The notes: generated by a model from the sequence alone, not told the origin. 64,000 nt of DNA from Symbiodinium natans (GCA_905221605.1 CAJNDS010002634.1:438501-502500), one strand, 5' to 3'. Positions 31,901-40,213 are shown, numbered from the stretch's first letter. Numbers and translations are program-made.

Positions 31901-34900
31901 CGCAACAAGAAGCTCAGCTTCAAATGGGTTGGTCGTACTGAGTTCGACATCCTTACCAAACCCCACACTTCGGAAGAAGCTGTCAAAGATTTCCCATGTA
32001 TGCCTACAGTTCCCATGTCTAGTCATCAACATAGGGACAAGATCCCTGCTTCCCGCGCTCTTACTGCCGAGCAAGTTCAGGAAGCTATGGCTATGTTCGC
32101 CAGGCCAGTAGGAAGAAAAGAGCTGTTAGCTGATCCTCAGGCCCAAGCTTCTCTTGACGTTGAATGGGAAAAGTTGATGAAGAAGAAAGCCTGGGACATG
32201 TCATCTGTTCGTGAATGGGAAGAAGTCTCTAAAGAGGCAGCCAAAAGAGGAAAGAAGGCCCACGTTGGCAAAATCTTTGAAATCTGCGTGGAAAAGGGCA
32301 GTGAGCTTCCTAAAGGGAATCCCTTACGGAAGTTCAAGGGTAGGACCGTCTTTCAGGGCAACAATGTGAAGGACGAGAACAATGACACCGCTCTCTTTAG
32401 TGAGCTGGGCTCTAGTCCCGCCACCATGGAAGCGGGTAAGGTTCTCGACGCCTATGGCCATGCCCCCGGCCACGATGTGGAACAGGGGGATGGTAAACAG
32501 GCGTACACGCAAACGACTCTGAAAGGCGCTGACACTTGGGTCAGGCTCCCACGTGAGCGTTGGCCTAAGGAGTGGGTCGGCAAGTTTAGGGACCCCGTCG
32601 TCCGCCTCAGATTGGCTCTTTACGGGCACCCAGACAGCGGGGGCTTCTGGGAGCAACATTGCGAAAAGCGCTTGCGGGAGGTTGGTTTTGAGCTCGTGTT
32701 TCCCGCTGCATGGCCATCTGTCTTTTATCATCCCACATTGAAGCTTTTATTAGCCGTGTATGTAGATGATTTCAAGATGGCCGGGCCAAAAGAGAACCTA
32801 GCCAAGGGTTGGGAACTCATCGGCTCTCGCATCGATATGGATACACCTACTCCCATCGGAAGATATCTGGGATGTGAACACTTATCTCAGTCTTCATCGC
32901 TTGGAAAAGCCGATCATCCTTTTGCGCATGTCTTCGACAAATCCCTTCCTGATCCCGCTGCCAAACCTGCCACTGCCGCAGCCAAAGAAGATTTCACCGA
33001 ATACTACCCTGAAGAAGGGATGGTTGTCCGACATCACGTTCAGCCCCGCAAGGCGTTGTTCAAGCCTCGCGCGGCGGAAGCCGTCGCACTTGACCTTAGT
33101 CCGCACAGACTCACATTGATGCGCCCTCTAGGTTCTGAGGCCGCGCCAGACGAGCTCTGGGACACGGGGGGTGCTAAGCACAAACGTGATCACTTATGGA
33201 CAGGTGCTACTTATCTTGCCGCCAACGGTCACACCGAGCGTTCCGCAATGGCAGCCGTGAAAAAGATTAGAGACAAACTTAATGCCAAGAAAGCAGCCCG
33301 CAAACACGCTTTCTATGATGTCAATCAGTTGAGTGATCATCAGGGTTGTATGTATGCTAAGACCAGACAAGTCGTCTATGACATGAGTTCCTTCTTGCAG
33401 CAGGCCATCGACCGCTACAAAGAACTCACTGGTCCCGAGTGGCATAACCTTAAAAAGGTATCAACGCCCTTCTATGATGACAAAATCGCTCGCCCCACTG
33501 ACGCGGAGGCTGAACCCAAAGGCAAGCTTGCTCCTATTGCGAGTCGTGTGCTCATGAAGTTGCTGTTCGCAGCAAGGATGGCTCGTTATGACTTATTACG
33601 TGCTGTCCAGGGTTTAGCTAGCCGGGTCACTAAGTGGTCTGCCGACTGTGACAAGGCACTGCACAGACTCATGTGTTATGTGGCGTCCACTCTTGACCAT
33701 CGAATGACCTGCTTTATAGGAGACTCCCTTGATAAGTGTAAGCTCTGGCTGTTCGCTGATTCTGATCACGCAGGCGAACATGACAACAAAAGCACTTCAG
33801 GAGGTTTCCTCGCGTTGGTAGGACCCAACACCTACTTTCCCTTGTCCGCTTTTAGCAAAAAGCAAACGAGCACCGCGCTTAGTTCCACTGAAGCAGAAGT
33901 CGTATGTGCGAACGTTACTCTGCGAGCCTTGGGTCTTCCTTCATCTGCACTATGGAGCGTGCTCCTGAACGCGGGGGGGGATACAGCTCCCAAGCCTCTT
34001 CGTAGTGACATTGCTAAGCACGATTTCAAACCCAAATCTTATCCTTTCCAGGGAATCTCGACCATCAACAAGACAGGACGTCATCTCCTTGCAGACGGAA
34101 GGATTGTGGAGTTTTTTAGCAAAAGTAGCTCTTTACCCTTTCCCGTTGAGCTGACTAGTCACCCTATTAGGGATCTTTGGTTACTCCAAAAGGGGAAGTG
34201 GACTTTGCATCAAAGGGCGGTTGCTTGGGAAGAATTGGATGAAGACGAACGCACTCTGCCTCCAGATGATTTCGAGTATGGCATCCTCGTGTATAGAAGG
34301 TCCACCGCAGAATACCGCCGCCACGCGGAAGCGGAGGCCATCCTTCAGAGGGAAGCCGAGGGCATAAGGGGTTCGGGGGGTGGTGTCGATACTGAGGTTG
34401 GAGTCACTAGGAAACCTTGCGACTTCGGACTAATAATGTCTGTGCCTCATTCGATTCAGCCAGTTGTCTTAGAGGATAATCAGGCCACCATCCGCATCCT
34501 AGAGTCTGGAAAATCCCCAGCCTTCCGTCATTCTGACAAGACTCAAAGAATCAATTTAGGATGGATCGCAGAGCAGTTTCGTAGGAAGCACTATGACCTT
34601 GCTTACATCAACACCAATCTTCAAGCTGCTGACATCCTTACAAAACCCTTTACCAATGCTGAAAAGTGGCGAAATGCCTTGCTATTGATGGGAATCACTC
34701 AGCGGAAGCTCGAGAGCCGTAAGGCTACACCGGCCAGCGTTCCGCCACCCGCCGTTGCGAGCGACTCGAGGCCCGACAGCAAAACGAAGCGGGTCATTAT
34801 AGAGGTTTGCTGTAGTGATGACTCCATCATTGGGGAAATAGCTCATCATGAGTTTCCCGAGTGTAAGGTAGTTAGAGTCACCGAAAGCATGGACCTTAAC

Positions 34901-37900
34901 TCACCAGATACCCGTAGAGCCATCATCGACATTGCTAAAGAACACCACCGAGCTGGCGCTCGTGTTCTAACATGGGTTAGCTTGCCTTGCACTGGTGGCA
35001 GTCAATGGACTAGAATCAACCTTAAGGTTCCCAAAAATAGAGATGCTGTGCTTGATGCCAGAAGAAAGTTCAAGAAGTTGTGGGCATCATTCGTTGATCT
35101 TTCTCAGGGCCTTGATAAGGCGTCCGTCGACTACTGTGTTGAATGGCCAAGGGACTGTGAGTATTGGGGATGGGACAAAGTGAGGAAGTGGCTTGATAGG
35201 CATCCGTTTGTTTATGCCAAATTTGATGGATGCAGGTTCGGATTGCATAACAAGAAGGGTGTTCCTGTGAAAAAGCCGTGGTGTGTTGCCACTACCCTTC
35301 AAACAGTGTACAATCGTCTCAATGACAAAAAGTGTACTCGTAGCCACGAGCATGCTAAATGCCTGAAGGAATCAGAAAATTACAGTAAACCTCTTGCACG
35401 GGCTATTCACAAAGCCTTTAAGGAAGTGAACTCCTCTGCAGCGGCTAGATCAAGCTCCCCTGTAGTCCCAGCGTGCCCAGCCATCATCACCTCGCCGACC
35501 ATGACCGAGTTTCTGACTGACGAGGAACGCCAGCAGCGTGTCGCGGAGTTCAAGCAAGCGCTAGTGGACCCCGACCGCCTGGCTGACGCCATGGCTGGCA
35601 TCCTTCTTCCACCGAGTTTCAGTGACCTGGCGGAAGCTGTGGTTGAGCCACAGGATGACGATGCCGACGACGACTTATTTCTCGGCACAATTCCCATCTA
35701 CCGCTGGCGGGAGCTGCGTGAAGAGGACCCTTCGTCCCATTGGACGGTGCTTTACGAGCGATTCTATCGCAAGCACGGAGTCCGTGTGTTTTCGGAGACC
35801 GAGATTGATGCCTCCGTGCTTCGTGACTCCACCCTGGGGGGTTGGATACAGATCCTTTACCGACATGCTCAGGATCTGGCCACCCTGGCGTTTGGACCGA
35901 AGGCGGGCGGTGCAATCGATTCCACTAAGCACTATGACATTTGCCGCAGAATTGCCAATCTTAGCGTAGGCGCTTCCGACTTCCAGTATTTTGCGAAGAC
36001 TTCGAGTCTTGTCGAGAAGCTCTTTACTCCTGCCCTTCAGCGCATTTCACTCCCTCCGGAAGAGAGGCGACGGTTCTTGATCGTCGGAGACTCTTCCCTT
36101 GCGTTGTGCCATTACACGGGGCGGAAGCCTACGCACCGCATGACCATTGAGCCGCTCATGCAAGACGTTTTCAGGAACAATCCAGAAGTGGAGAGCCTAA
36201 TCTACTCAATGAAGTGGGGGTATCACCTCGACCAGCTCATCGATGAGGCGCTCAAGCACCTTAACGAGGCGAGGGATCACCACCCGGAAGGGGCGGCTAC
36301 CCACATCATTTTTGGATGGTCAGGAAACGATGTATGGGGCCAACACGGCTATCATGGCTACACTTGGCATCTTCAGAGCAAGTTCACAAAGCGAACAGCC
36401 GAGGAGCTCGAGCAGATTGACACTTGGCCTGCAAAGCAGAAGCTTCGTGTTGATCGGGCGTGTGAGAGAGCGTGCAAGCTCCTCCACCGGACTGACGTCT
36501 CGGGTGTGTCTTTCTTGATGGGCAGCCATCACTCCTGTTTCTTCCCGGTCGGGGAGCTCTATGACAGGTGCATGAAGAATCACGCCCGAGATCTGATGAG
36601 CGGAGGATGCACCATCATTGACCCTGTGGAGCTCTATGAGCAGACCAGCAGGCCTGATGGCTTCCACGCTGACGCGTCGGATCAAAATCTGCAGAGCACC
36701 CTTAGGTGGCACGCGGCGATGCTCCGCGGCATACTCACAGATTACCGCCTTCTCGCTGTTGAGCAGCAACTCATCGCAAATCAAAGAGAAGCCGTTTTTC
36801 ATGCACACTTTGTGTTGAACAAGCCCGAACCGTTCCTCACCGTGCCCCCTGCGTCCGGTAGAATCCTTTCCAAGATTGTCGATTCACCGGACCCACCTCT
36901 GGCGAGGGAGGCAGAAGAGGAGATTGTGTTGGCCGGTCCACTCCTGGCGGAGGCGGAGTACGAAGTTGTCGACGACGACTCGGCTCAGAGCTGCAATCCG
37001 CAGCCCATCACTGAGTTAGACTTTGCCAGGAATGACACCAGGCCTGGCGCAGGTTGCGTCCTCGCGATTGAAGACAGCGACCCGATCAACGTGGTTGCTG
37101 AGGAACACCTCGTCATGGCCAACCAAGCGGCAGAGGGCATCACGCAGGAAGAACTCACCGCGGTCGCGGCTGAAGAGGAAATTACCCTCCTCAGTCAATT
37201 CGTGGAGCAGGATGATGATCCATATGAGAATGCCGACACCTACTCCTTGAAGAGAGCTGAAGTGGTCGCGCCTCCTTCTCCCGTGGTCGTCATCAGTGAC
37301 CCCGACGCCCCTCAGCCGAGCGAGGCCGTTTCTCAGGCACCCCTTGTCCCCAAGGCAAAGCCGAGGCCTCCCACGCTGCCGCGTTGGGTTACTGCCGATC
37401 AGCTCCCCGATCTGCCGGATGATTACCGTTTCCTCACGGAGAACGCCCGGGTCTGCTTGTCGAAGAAGATGTCCTTCCTTGCCCGGGGATTCGCCAATCG
37501 GCGAGCGCCAGAAATGGCGGTCCACATCTCAGCCAGGGACAATTCTATTGAATGGTCCGAATTTTTCGAGAAGTTGGGAATGATGTGGAGAGGCCTCCGT
37601 GTGGAGCACGTGGTGGACGTCCTCAAATCCACTCACGACAAAGTGCGGTTCGAAGTCAAGGTTGTCATTAAACCCGACAGGGAGGTCCAGCTGCGTGCCT
37701 TTAGAGCGATTCAGGGGCACGACGGCATACTCCTCTCGGAAGAGACGGACGTGATGGCACTGAACACCCACTCGTACCATCTGTCCTCTCTTTGGCAACC
37801 CAATTTGGCAAACAGGCCCAGGGTGGGAACCACTGGTTACACCAGCGAGGCCTTCGAAAGCATGCCAAAGTTGGCTTACCACGGCACGTATCGTTGCTAT

Positions 37901-40213
37901 CTGCACTCCATCGTTCGAGATGGTCTCATCCCGGGAGGGGTTGCTGCAGATGGAAGTGCCAGCCGTTACTTCGTGATGATGTCTCCCGTACCGGCGTGGC
38001 AGAGGGAGAGTCATGCAGGCGTTCGTGAAGATGCTGACATTGAATTTGTCATCGACCTGCAACTCGCAGCCCTGGAGGGCGTGCGGATCTTTAGATCCAA
38101 GGCAGATGCAATTCAGACACCTGACTGGATTTCCAACAGGTACATTGTTTACTGCTATGATCGCCACTCCCAGGTTCCCATCTGGCACAACCGTGTGTAC
38201 GAGCTGCTCCGCGTCCGACTGCACAAGGCGTGCAAGGATGTTCACGACGGGCGGGAGCCGCGTCCAATCTTCGAGCAGGGCCATTTGGACGATTGGTCGG
38301 AGGAGGGTTGCTACCTTGACTACCTCGAAAGCCTCCAGACCAGGCTCAACTTCCATGAGTACCGGCACTACATCACTGACATGACAAGGCCGTACCAAAT
38401 CGCCCATGAAGAGAACCTCACGGTTGAAGATGAGATCATCAGGCTCGAGGACCTCAAGTTCGCCGACAACGCACCGCGGCCCGAGCCACTGGCGGAAGCC
38501 AAGTGGGGTTCCACGCTCAAGGTGTGGTTCTCCGCAAAGGGCATCCGAGTGGATCGAAAGCACCGCTCCGAGCTCGACCATTTCATCGTCCAGGAGCTTG
38601 TTTCCTTTCCCTGGTTTTACTGCACCAGTTGCCGTAAACATTACATCGATGGAATGATTGAGTGCCAGTTCTGCGGCTCCAGAATCGCAGCTGAGAGTGA
38701 CATGGCACATGTTGCCGAACCCAGCAAACGACGCCTGGAGTCCTCCCGGAAGGGACGGAACATCGACATCATGTCGATCGCCCCCCGGCCGGGGTTGGCA
38801 ATGAACCGGCACCGTGCAGAGCGAGGAACGCGCGAAGCACAAGATCAAAGTCTCCCTGCAGCAGTACGCAGCAAATGCGTGAGCATGAGAAAATCGGCAA
38901 TGAAGAGGGGAGGCCAGTCGATCGCTGACGCTCTCACCAATCCCCTCGACGCCTACAATTTTGCGTCCCGTGGTATGGGTATCACTTCATTGGCCCAGCT
39001 GGACATGTTCGCCCATTTGCACAATCCAGCACCCGGGGCTGATGCCAACGAGAGGAGAGCATTCGCTGGCACTCACCGGGCTGACGCCAGAGTCTCAATC
39101 GCCTATCGTCCGGGAGACGACCGAGTCTCATTGGATGAAGCTTTCTTTGTGGCCTTTCAGTCAAGGCTCTATCTCATTGATGAGATATCCATGATCATCT
39201 ATGCCACCCAGCAGTCCCCGGAAGGGCGACAGAGACCCTTCACGATTCTCTCTTACGATGGTGACTTGTTCACACCAAGGGTAGGCACCGTCTCAGAAGT
39301 GATGGCGGAGGTCAGTCGTTTCTTCCAGGATCAACTTCCCCTGAGCGGAAGCCGTCAGGATCCTGCACCACGCCACGTGGACTTGGCTCGATCTCTCCGC
39401 ATCCCTGACGGGTTTGCTTGCCTCGGTCAGACCCAATTGAATGAGCTGCTCCGCGATACCAGGTTTTACCAGCGGCATCTGCACTCCAACCGTGTCGAGC
39501 CGGAGTGGATTCGTCCCACGAGAGCGTCCTCACTCGGAATGATGCGACCTCCTCCTCCTCCCACAGCTGATCGCAGAAGCTCAGCGCCGGCCCGTCGCCC
39601 AGCGGAAGCTGAAGGCTACCGCCCACCGACAGCAAAGTACGGGCCTTCTATGGGAGCGAGGGAGCGCACGCCGTCAAGGGCTACATCGAGGGGCAGATCT
39701 CCAGGTCTCAGCTCAGCAATGCCTGCGAGGCCACCGCCACAGCGCAGGGCTTCGACCCCGCGGCCTCCGCCAGTGCGACGCCCGGGTTCCCCTGGAGAGG
39801 TGCGCACATCCCGCAGACGCGTGGATCCCACTGGACCAAGCATGACGGAAGGAGAATGGTTGGCCGAGAGGCGCAGCCGAGTCGATGTCGAGATTGGGAA
39901 AAGGCTCAGCATTCTTCAGGAACTCTTTGCTGACCTTCCAGAGCACTACCCTTTCGACCATGATGGTGATCTCATCGACCCGACGCGGACGCGCTCGAGC
40001 ACCTGGACCCTTCTTGACGGGTACTACTGGGCCATGCTCAAGGCCCGGGATGCGCACTGGGTGTCGGAAGAAGAGGTGGTGAACGCCCTTCCTGCTTGGG
40101 GAAACCCAGGGGGGATCGTCGTCTACGATTACGACCACGTGTTGTGGTATCTCAGAGGATGGAAACACCACGTCACGAATCCACACACTGGTGTGCAAGA
40201 GAGGCGGTACTAA
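25973..40213 (+). CDS. Giant copia Gag-Pol polyprotein with four extra enzyme-like domains
   Basis: The first ATG (25973) lies 41 bp after the LTR; residues here count from the GTG at 25970. The order is as follows. Coiled coil, about 152-345. Acidic then lysine-rich linker, 377-454. Gag core, 460-674. Two CCCH zinc fingers, C693-H712 and C745-H763. Aspartic protease, DTG at D989. 2OG-Fe(II) oxygenase-like, H1228, D1230, H1297, R1306. Integrase, HHCC-like 1490-1504, D1535, D1597, E1628, then the GCRIDYW and GVFVGYH C-terminal motifs. Reverse transcriptase, 2061-2300, YVDD at D2266-D2267. RNase H, D2597, E2641, D2836. C5-methyltransferase-like, 2940-3151. SGNH-like, 3364-3600. Tpt1/KptA-like, 3805-4065. 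Zinc ribbon, C4218, C4221, C4232, C4235. A proline/arginine-rich tail and an unrecognised C-terminus follow. Processing presumably uses the element protease. No frameshift or stop interrupts it. Confidence 0.88.
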   Translation: MTDQAPLGPAGIPVPDDGASNLSMSFDGNAPGEDAAPREGELPLTTTALRLHDHRLFQKGAVSEAGVTTGASSRQTASAPWQVVSPSARQPPASLPIAAGGSSSQDISPSAQSLFPPTSSTMNSLTIGDQRILQNQANISNVFVQNDRSPLLEQIAEHRHNQIIGQIANNFQEQLQAMGMNVMSGVSQLRVELAQAETRLGSEETQARQRLATGQSQLDSQANEINVARGEAQALAQRLSAAESHADATYARLRDQLHQAEAKAVSNADLLNAEMDSARVAAAQATHAVQATSEVEISRLTAEVRDFRVMMSHESEKRKMAEKENAELKSQLNQAIAALQAHASATGSAPSAPPGLIPTYPINTPPQDAKGSRPRRHPDGGGPDGDDDGSDDDDSSSSHKKKKSKKKDKKNKKRDSSSSSDLSPKQLKAIIKQLAKGKTNEKEEVDEDVNKTKSKEAEKILFPKFPTPEQYRNWRIRVREAVVAASNKPDEAFEWLSKVWDKDSKEEELRDTGGFSTLDAKVLSAVTNVLEGDFARQMDTLKEREAHAGRLVRGRQILFLLHQHFATNILHNSVYDMEDLLSVTLVNENLVMFVRNWDTVLSGIQTTPEDKVLEPLFHRQVKKCKALQHDIAIYERAAEGSSERSFKFLYDAANSHLNRKRLERNRERIAKQTGAPAVPTAPAPKKVPKGFCISFVKNGSCKNGGSCKYKHQTPSGRGRSQSPGGGRGRSPSRPNSPSGKPRVCKFYKQGRCDRGENCKFMHTGKPGAAATPDGSQKGSARPDKGKDKKKKKERKGSRASSKGSKGSKGSKGSHGSGNSKGSARRRSGGPSLPAAVCLLGAMMAGTASQADAFTLRKDESYWPPQCSTDMRLALPAVSFDNSPMYINFPLRDGELKFPVENPQRRYDKKWSVDYIPKPDNQSTRDALMAARMLRATVKDSLEDKPSRCNYCCDTEFGCNYCIPKGLRVSCPAKVQLSSESPPIEWIGDTGSAQDLISERELVNLHPYESDCPINICTANGPSYAGTQCDVGIPSLNSIAKPYVLPDTPNVLSVGQRCMDLGYDFIWKGFQRPYFRSPGGDKVFLDVKDNVPYLKSWKEGIACPAHSRHESTRIDTDDAVETITNPEQIAAQLIQEQDFSHQACLRLLKDSNFKQSRFNRKAIKPKDSKDSKYMIFGAFSHGGMQGITNRTHSYPKVIKYLLSYLKHHGADGPITSIAVNQNSGVKMHKDVNNHREHLNYTIAVGDFTGGELWIHDDTIRKDEPGCINKIAPTGAKLGGRLHRSKSKIISFDPKTFHCVTPWKGERWSITGYVNRAVHRLDSYQLEKLKSLGFLLPKQKNFPPAVPAEIDEEMALYELATMDPPAPAPEPKSKPKVKLKKKPEEPSDKKKIAKEASKAEPPSDEPDWSTVEGLLKEAVAPIPSSPDEEFLDETELIRSPKPDSGEPSVLPPPPEGERHAPDGDPGEGSGGEGKRSRRIENLKKEAKSAAHLMTHLPKNPFCDVCQRAKMYKPPSYQTDGWHSVEAKAFGDHITADHIIVYRDRDTVIEESRLALVLKDVATSFTYAYPSALRSEDECIAALQHFVSSSDEVGVFYSDQAKELISAAKFLGWRHEQSKAYIHQSNAIAERAVRATTEGTRSNLLQAGLSHVYWPQALEHACTAVNISNPHGAKFTPWFKRFGSQFPGKVIPFGCRIDYWVGPKKKRKNRERFEPTAEPGVFVGYHFQPGMKWKHEVLVLSLKELNRQDFHECIKPIRAYQFKVPEGDFTFPMKQRYERVQQGLAADALERPATESLHNQDAEPSAEQAAEASDADRKVEPPKVLHPKTGKEIPLPEGGKYYDSGGTLGRRYGGTRGSRKPDSIPSDLWVRLSKAQKEKAIDDEAREQALRDLEARETPSSSSSARPSAVANPVKDEWTIRGDKLIRFHYSPRRELFSPDLTDCPVPISALGKERLTKIMPIGGTDIIADCDEWRHVRKRNKKLSFKWVGRTEFDILTKPHTSEEAVKDFPCMPTVPMSSHQHRDKIPASRALTAEQVQEAMAMFARPVGRKELLADPQAQASLDVEWEKLMKKKAWDMSSVREWEEVSKEAAKRGKKAHVGKIFEICVEKGSELPKGNPLRKFKGRTVFQGNNVKDENNDTALFSELGSSPATMEAGKVLDAYGHAPGHDVEQGDGKQAYTQTTLKGADTWVRLPRERWPKEWVGKFRDPVVRLRLALYGHPDSGGFWEQHCEKRLREVGFELVFPAAWPSVFYHPTLKLLLAVYVDDFKMAGPKENLAKGWELIGSRIDMDTPTPIGRYLGCEHLSQSSSLGKADHPFAHVFDKSLPDPAAKPATAAAKEDFTEYYPEEGMVVRHHVQPRKALFKPRAAEAVALDLSPHRLTLMRPLGSEAAPDELWDTGGAKHKRDHLWTGATYLAANGHTERSAMAAVKKIRDKLNAKKAARKHAFYDVNQLSDHQGCMYAKTRQVVYDMSSFLQQAIDRYKELTGPEWHNLKKVSTPFYDDKIARPTDAEAEPKGKLAPIASRVLMKLLFAARMARYDLLRAVQGLASRVTKWSADCDKALHRLMCYVASTLDHRMTCFIGDSLDKCKLWLFADSDHAGEHDNKSTSGGFLALVGPNTYFPLSAFSKKQTSTALSSTEAEVVCANVTLRALGLPSSALWSVLLNAGGDTAPKPLRSDIAKHDFKPKSYPFQGISTINKTGRHLLADGRIVEFFSKSSSLPFPVELTSHPIRDLWLLQKGKWTLHQRAVAWEELDEDERTLPPDDFEYGILVYRRSTAEYRRHAEAEAILQREAEGIRGSGGGVDTEVGVTRKPCDFGLIMSVPHSIQPVVLEDNQATIRILESGKSPAFRHSDKTQRINLGWIAEQFRRKHYDLAYINTNLQAADILTKPFTNAEKWRNALLLMGITQRKLESRKATPASVPPPAVASDSRPDSKTKRVIIEVCCSDDSIIGEIAHHEFPECKVVRVTESMDLNSPDTRRAIIDIAKEHHRAGARVLTWVSLPCTGGSQWTRINLKVPKNRDAVLDARRKFKKLWASFVDLSQGLDKASVDYCVEWPRDCEYWGWDKVRKWLDRHPFVYAKFDGCRFGLHNKKGVPVKKPWCVATTLQTVYNRLNDKKCTRSHEHAKCLKESENYSKPLARAIHKAFKEVNSSAAARSSSPVVPACPAIITSPTMTEFLTDEERQQRVAEFKQALVDPDRLADAMAGILLPPSFSDLAEAVVEPQDDDADDDLFLGTIPIYRWRELREEDPSSHWTVLYERFYRKHGVRVFSETEIDASVLRDSTLGGWIQILYRHAQDLATLAFGPKAGGAIDSTKHYDICRRIANLSVGASDFQYFAKTSSLVEKLFTPALQRISLPPEERRRFLIVGDSSLALCHYTGRKPTHRMTIEPLMQDVFRNNPEVESLIYSMKWGYHLDQLIDEALKHLNEARDHHPEGAATHIIFGWSGNDVWGQHGYHGYTWHLQSKFTKRTAEELEQIDTWPAKQKLRVDRACERACKLLHRTDVSGVSFLMGSHHSCFFPVGELYDRCMKNHARDLMSGGCTIIDPVELYEQTSRPDGFHADASDQNLQSTLRWHAAMLRGILTDYRLLAVEQQLIANQREAVFHAHFVLNKPEPFLTVPPASGRILSKIVDSPDPPLAREAEEEIVLAGPLLAEAEYEVVDDDSAQSCNPQPITELDFARNDTRPGAGCVLAIEDSDPINVVAEEHLVMANQAAEGITQEELTAVAAEEEITLLSQFVEQDDDPYENADTYSLKRAEVVAPPSPVVVISDPDAPQPSEAVSQAPLVPKAKPRPPTLPRWVTADQLPDLPDDYRFLTENARVCLSKKMSFLARGFANRRAPEMAVHISARDNSIEWSEFFEKLGMMWRGLRVEHVVDVLKSTHDKVRFEVKVVIKPDREVQLRAFRAIQGHDGILLSEETDVMALNTHSYHLSSLWQPNLANRPRVGTTGYTSEAFESMPKLAYHGTYRCYLHSIVRDGLIPGGVAADGSASRYFVMMSPVPAWQRESHAGVREDADIEFVIDLQLAALEGVRIFRSKADAIQTPDWISNRYIVYCYDRHSQVPIWHNRVYELLRVRLHKACKDVHDGREPRPIFEQGHLDDWSEEGCYLDYLESLQTRLNFHEYRHYITDMTRPYQIAHEENLTVEDEIIRLEDLKFADNAPRPEPLAEAKWGSTLKVWFSAKGIRVDRKHRSELDHFIVQELVSFPWFYCTSCRKHYIDGMIECQFCGSRIAAESDMAHVAEPSKRRLESSRKGRNIDIMSIAPRPGLAMNRHRAERGTREAQDQSLPAAVRSKCVSMRKSAMKRGGQSIADALTNPLDAYNFASRGMGITSLAQLDMFAHLHNPAPGADANERRAFAGTHRADARVSIAYRPGDDRVSLDEAFFVAFQSRLYLIDEISMIIYATQQSPEGRQRPFTILSYDGDLFTPRVGTVSEVMAEVSRFFQDQLPLSGSRQDPAPRHVDLARSLRIPDGFACLGQTQLNELLRDTRFYQRHLHSNRVEPEWIRPTRASSLGMMRPPPPPTADRRSSAPARRPAEAEGYRPPTAKYGPSMGARERTPSRATSRGRSPGLSSAMPARPPPQRRASTPRPPPVRRPGSPGEVRTSRRRVDPTGPSMTEGEWLAERRSRVDVEIGKRLSILQELFADLPEHYPFDHDGDLIDPTRTRSSTWTLLDGYYWAMLKARDAHWVSEEEVVNALPAWGNPGGIVVYDYDHVLWYLRGWKHHVTNPHTGVQERRY
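29483..29931 (+). other. 2OG-Fe(II) oxygenase-like domain in the polyprotein
   Basis: Between protease and integrase. MHKDVNNH supplies an HxD (H1228, D1230), GGELWIHD a beta-strand, and FHCVTPWKGERWSITGY the distal His (H1297) and a 2OG-binding Arg (R1306). The layout matches prolyl-hydroxylase/AlkB-like double-stranded beta-helix enzymes. Activity and substrate are unknown. Confidence 0.65.
30437..31200 (+). other. Integrase region
   Basis: H1490 and H1494 with C1501 and C1504 form a zinc-binding motif. The catalytic triad reads D1535 (TADHII), D1597 (FYSDQAKEL) and E1628 (NAIAERAVR). Thirty residues separate the second Asp and Glu, fewer than the usual 35 for retroelement integrases. Confidence 0.8.
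32151..34700 (+). other. Reverse transcriptase and RNase H region
   Basis: RVT_2-type reverse transcriptase with VEQGDGKQAYTQ and YVDDF. Copia-type RNase H follows with FADSDHAG (D2597), SSTEAEVV (E2641) and LEDNQATI (D2836), closing with ADILTKPF. About 195 residues separate E2641 and D2836, well above the usual spacing, so an insertion of roughly 140 residues interrupts RNase H. Confidence 0.85.
34787..35425 (+). other. C5-methyltransferase-like domain
   Basis: VIIEVCCSDDS looks like the SAM-binding motif I. SLPCTGGSQW resembles motif IV, with the catalytic Pro-Cys at C3007. VEWPRDCEYWGW may stand for the ENV motif. A C-terminal GCRFGLHNKKG...KPWCVAT segment follows. Retrotransposon-borne cytosine methyltransferases have been reported in dinoflagellates. 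This copy is short (about 210 residues) and its target-recognition part is not evident, so it may be inactive or act on another substrate. Confidence 0.5.
36060..36768 (+). other. SGNH/GDSL hydrolase-like domain
   Basis: LIVGDSSL carries the block-I Ser (S3375), GWSGNDVWG the block-III Asn (N3453), and DGFH the block-V Asp and His (D3563, H3566). All four SGNH catalytic blocks are in the right order and spacing. Some LINE ORF1 proteins have an esterase of this superfamily; a copia element is unexpected. Confidence 0.6.
37384..38165 (+). other. Tpt1/KptA RNA 2'-phosphotransferase-like domain
   Basis: The segment matches the Tpt1 layout: LSKKMSFLARGF (family LSKxLSxxLRHG), FRAIQGHDG (family IRAxQGHS, R3912), and YHGTYRCYLHSIVRDGL (family HGT...W..I...GL, H3971), then a beta-rich end. 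The first catalytic Arg is kept (R3839), but the adjacent His is replaced by Gly (G3840), so activity may be altered. The known family removes a 2'-phosphate from spliced tRNA using NAD+. Confidence 0.6.

Noticed and set aside
37529-38848. 439-codon ORF on the minus strand within the copia element
   Set aside because: It is the antisense shadow of the Tpt1-like region of the polyprotein and shows no motif of its own.
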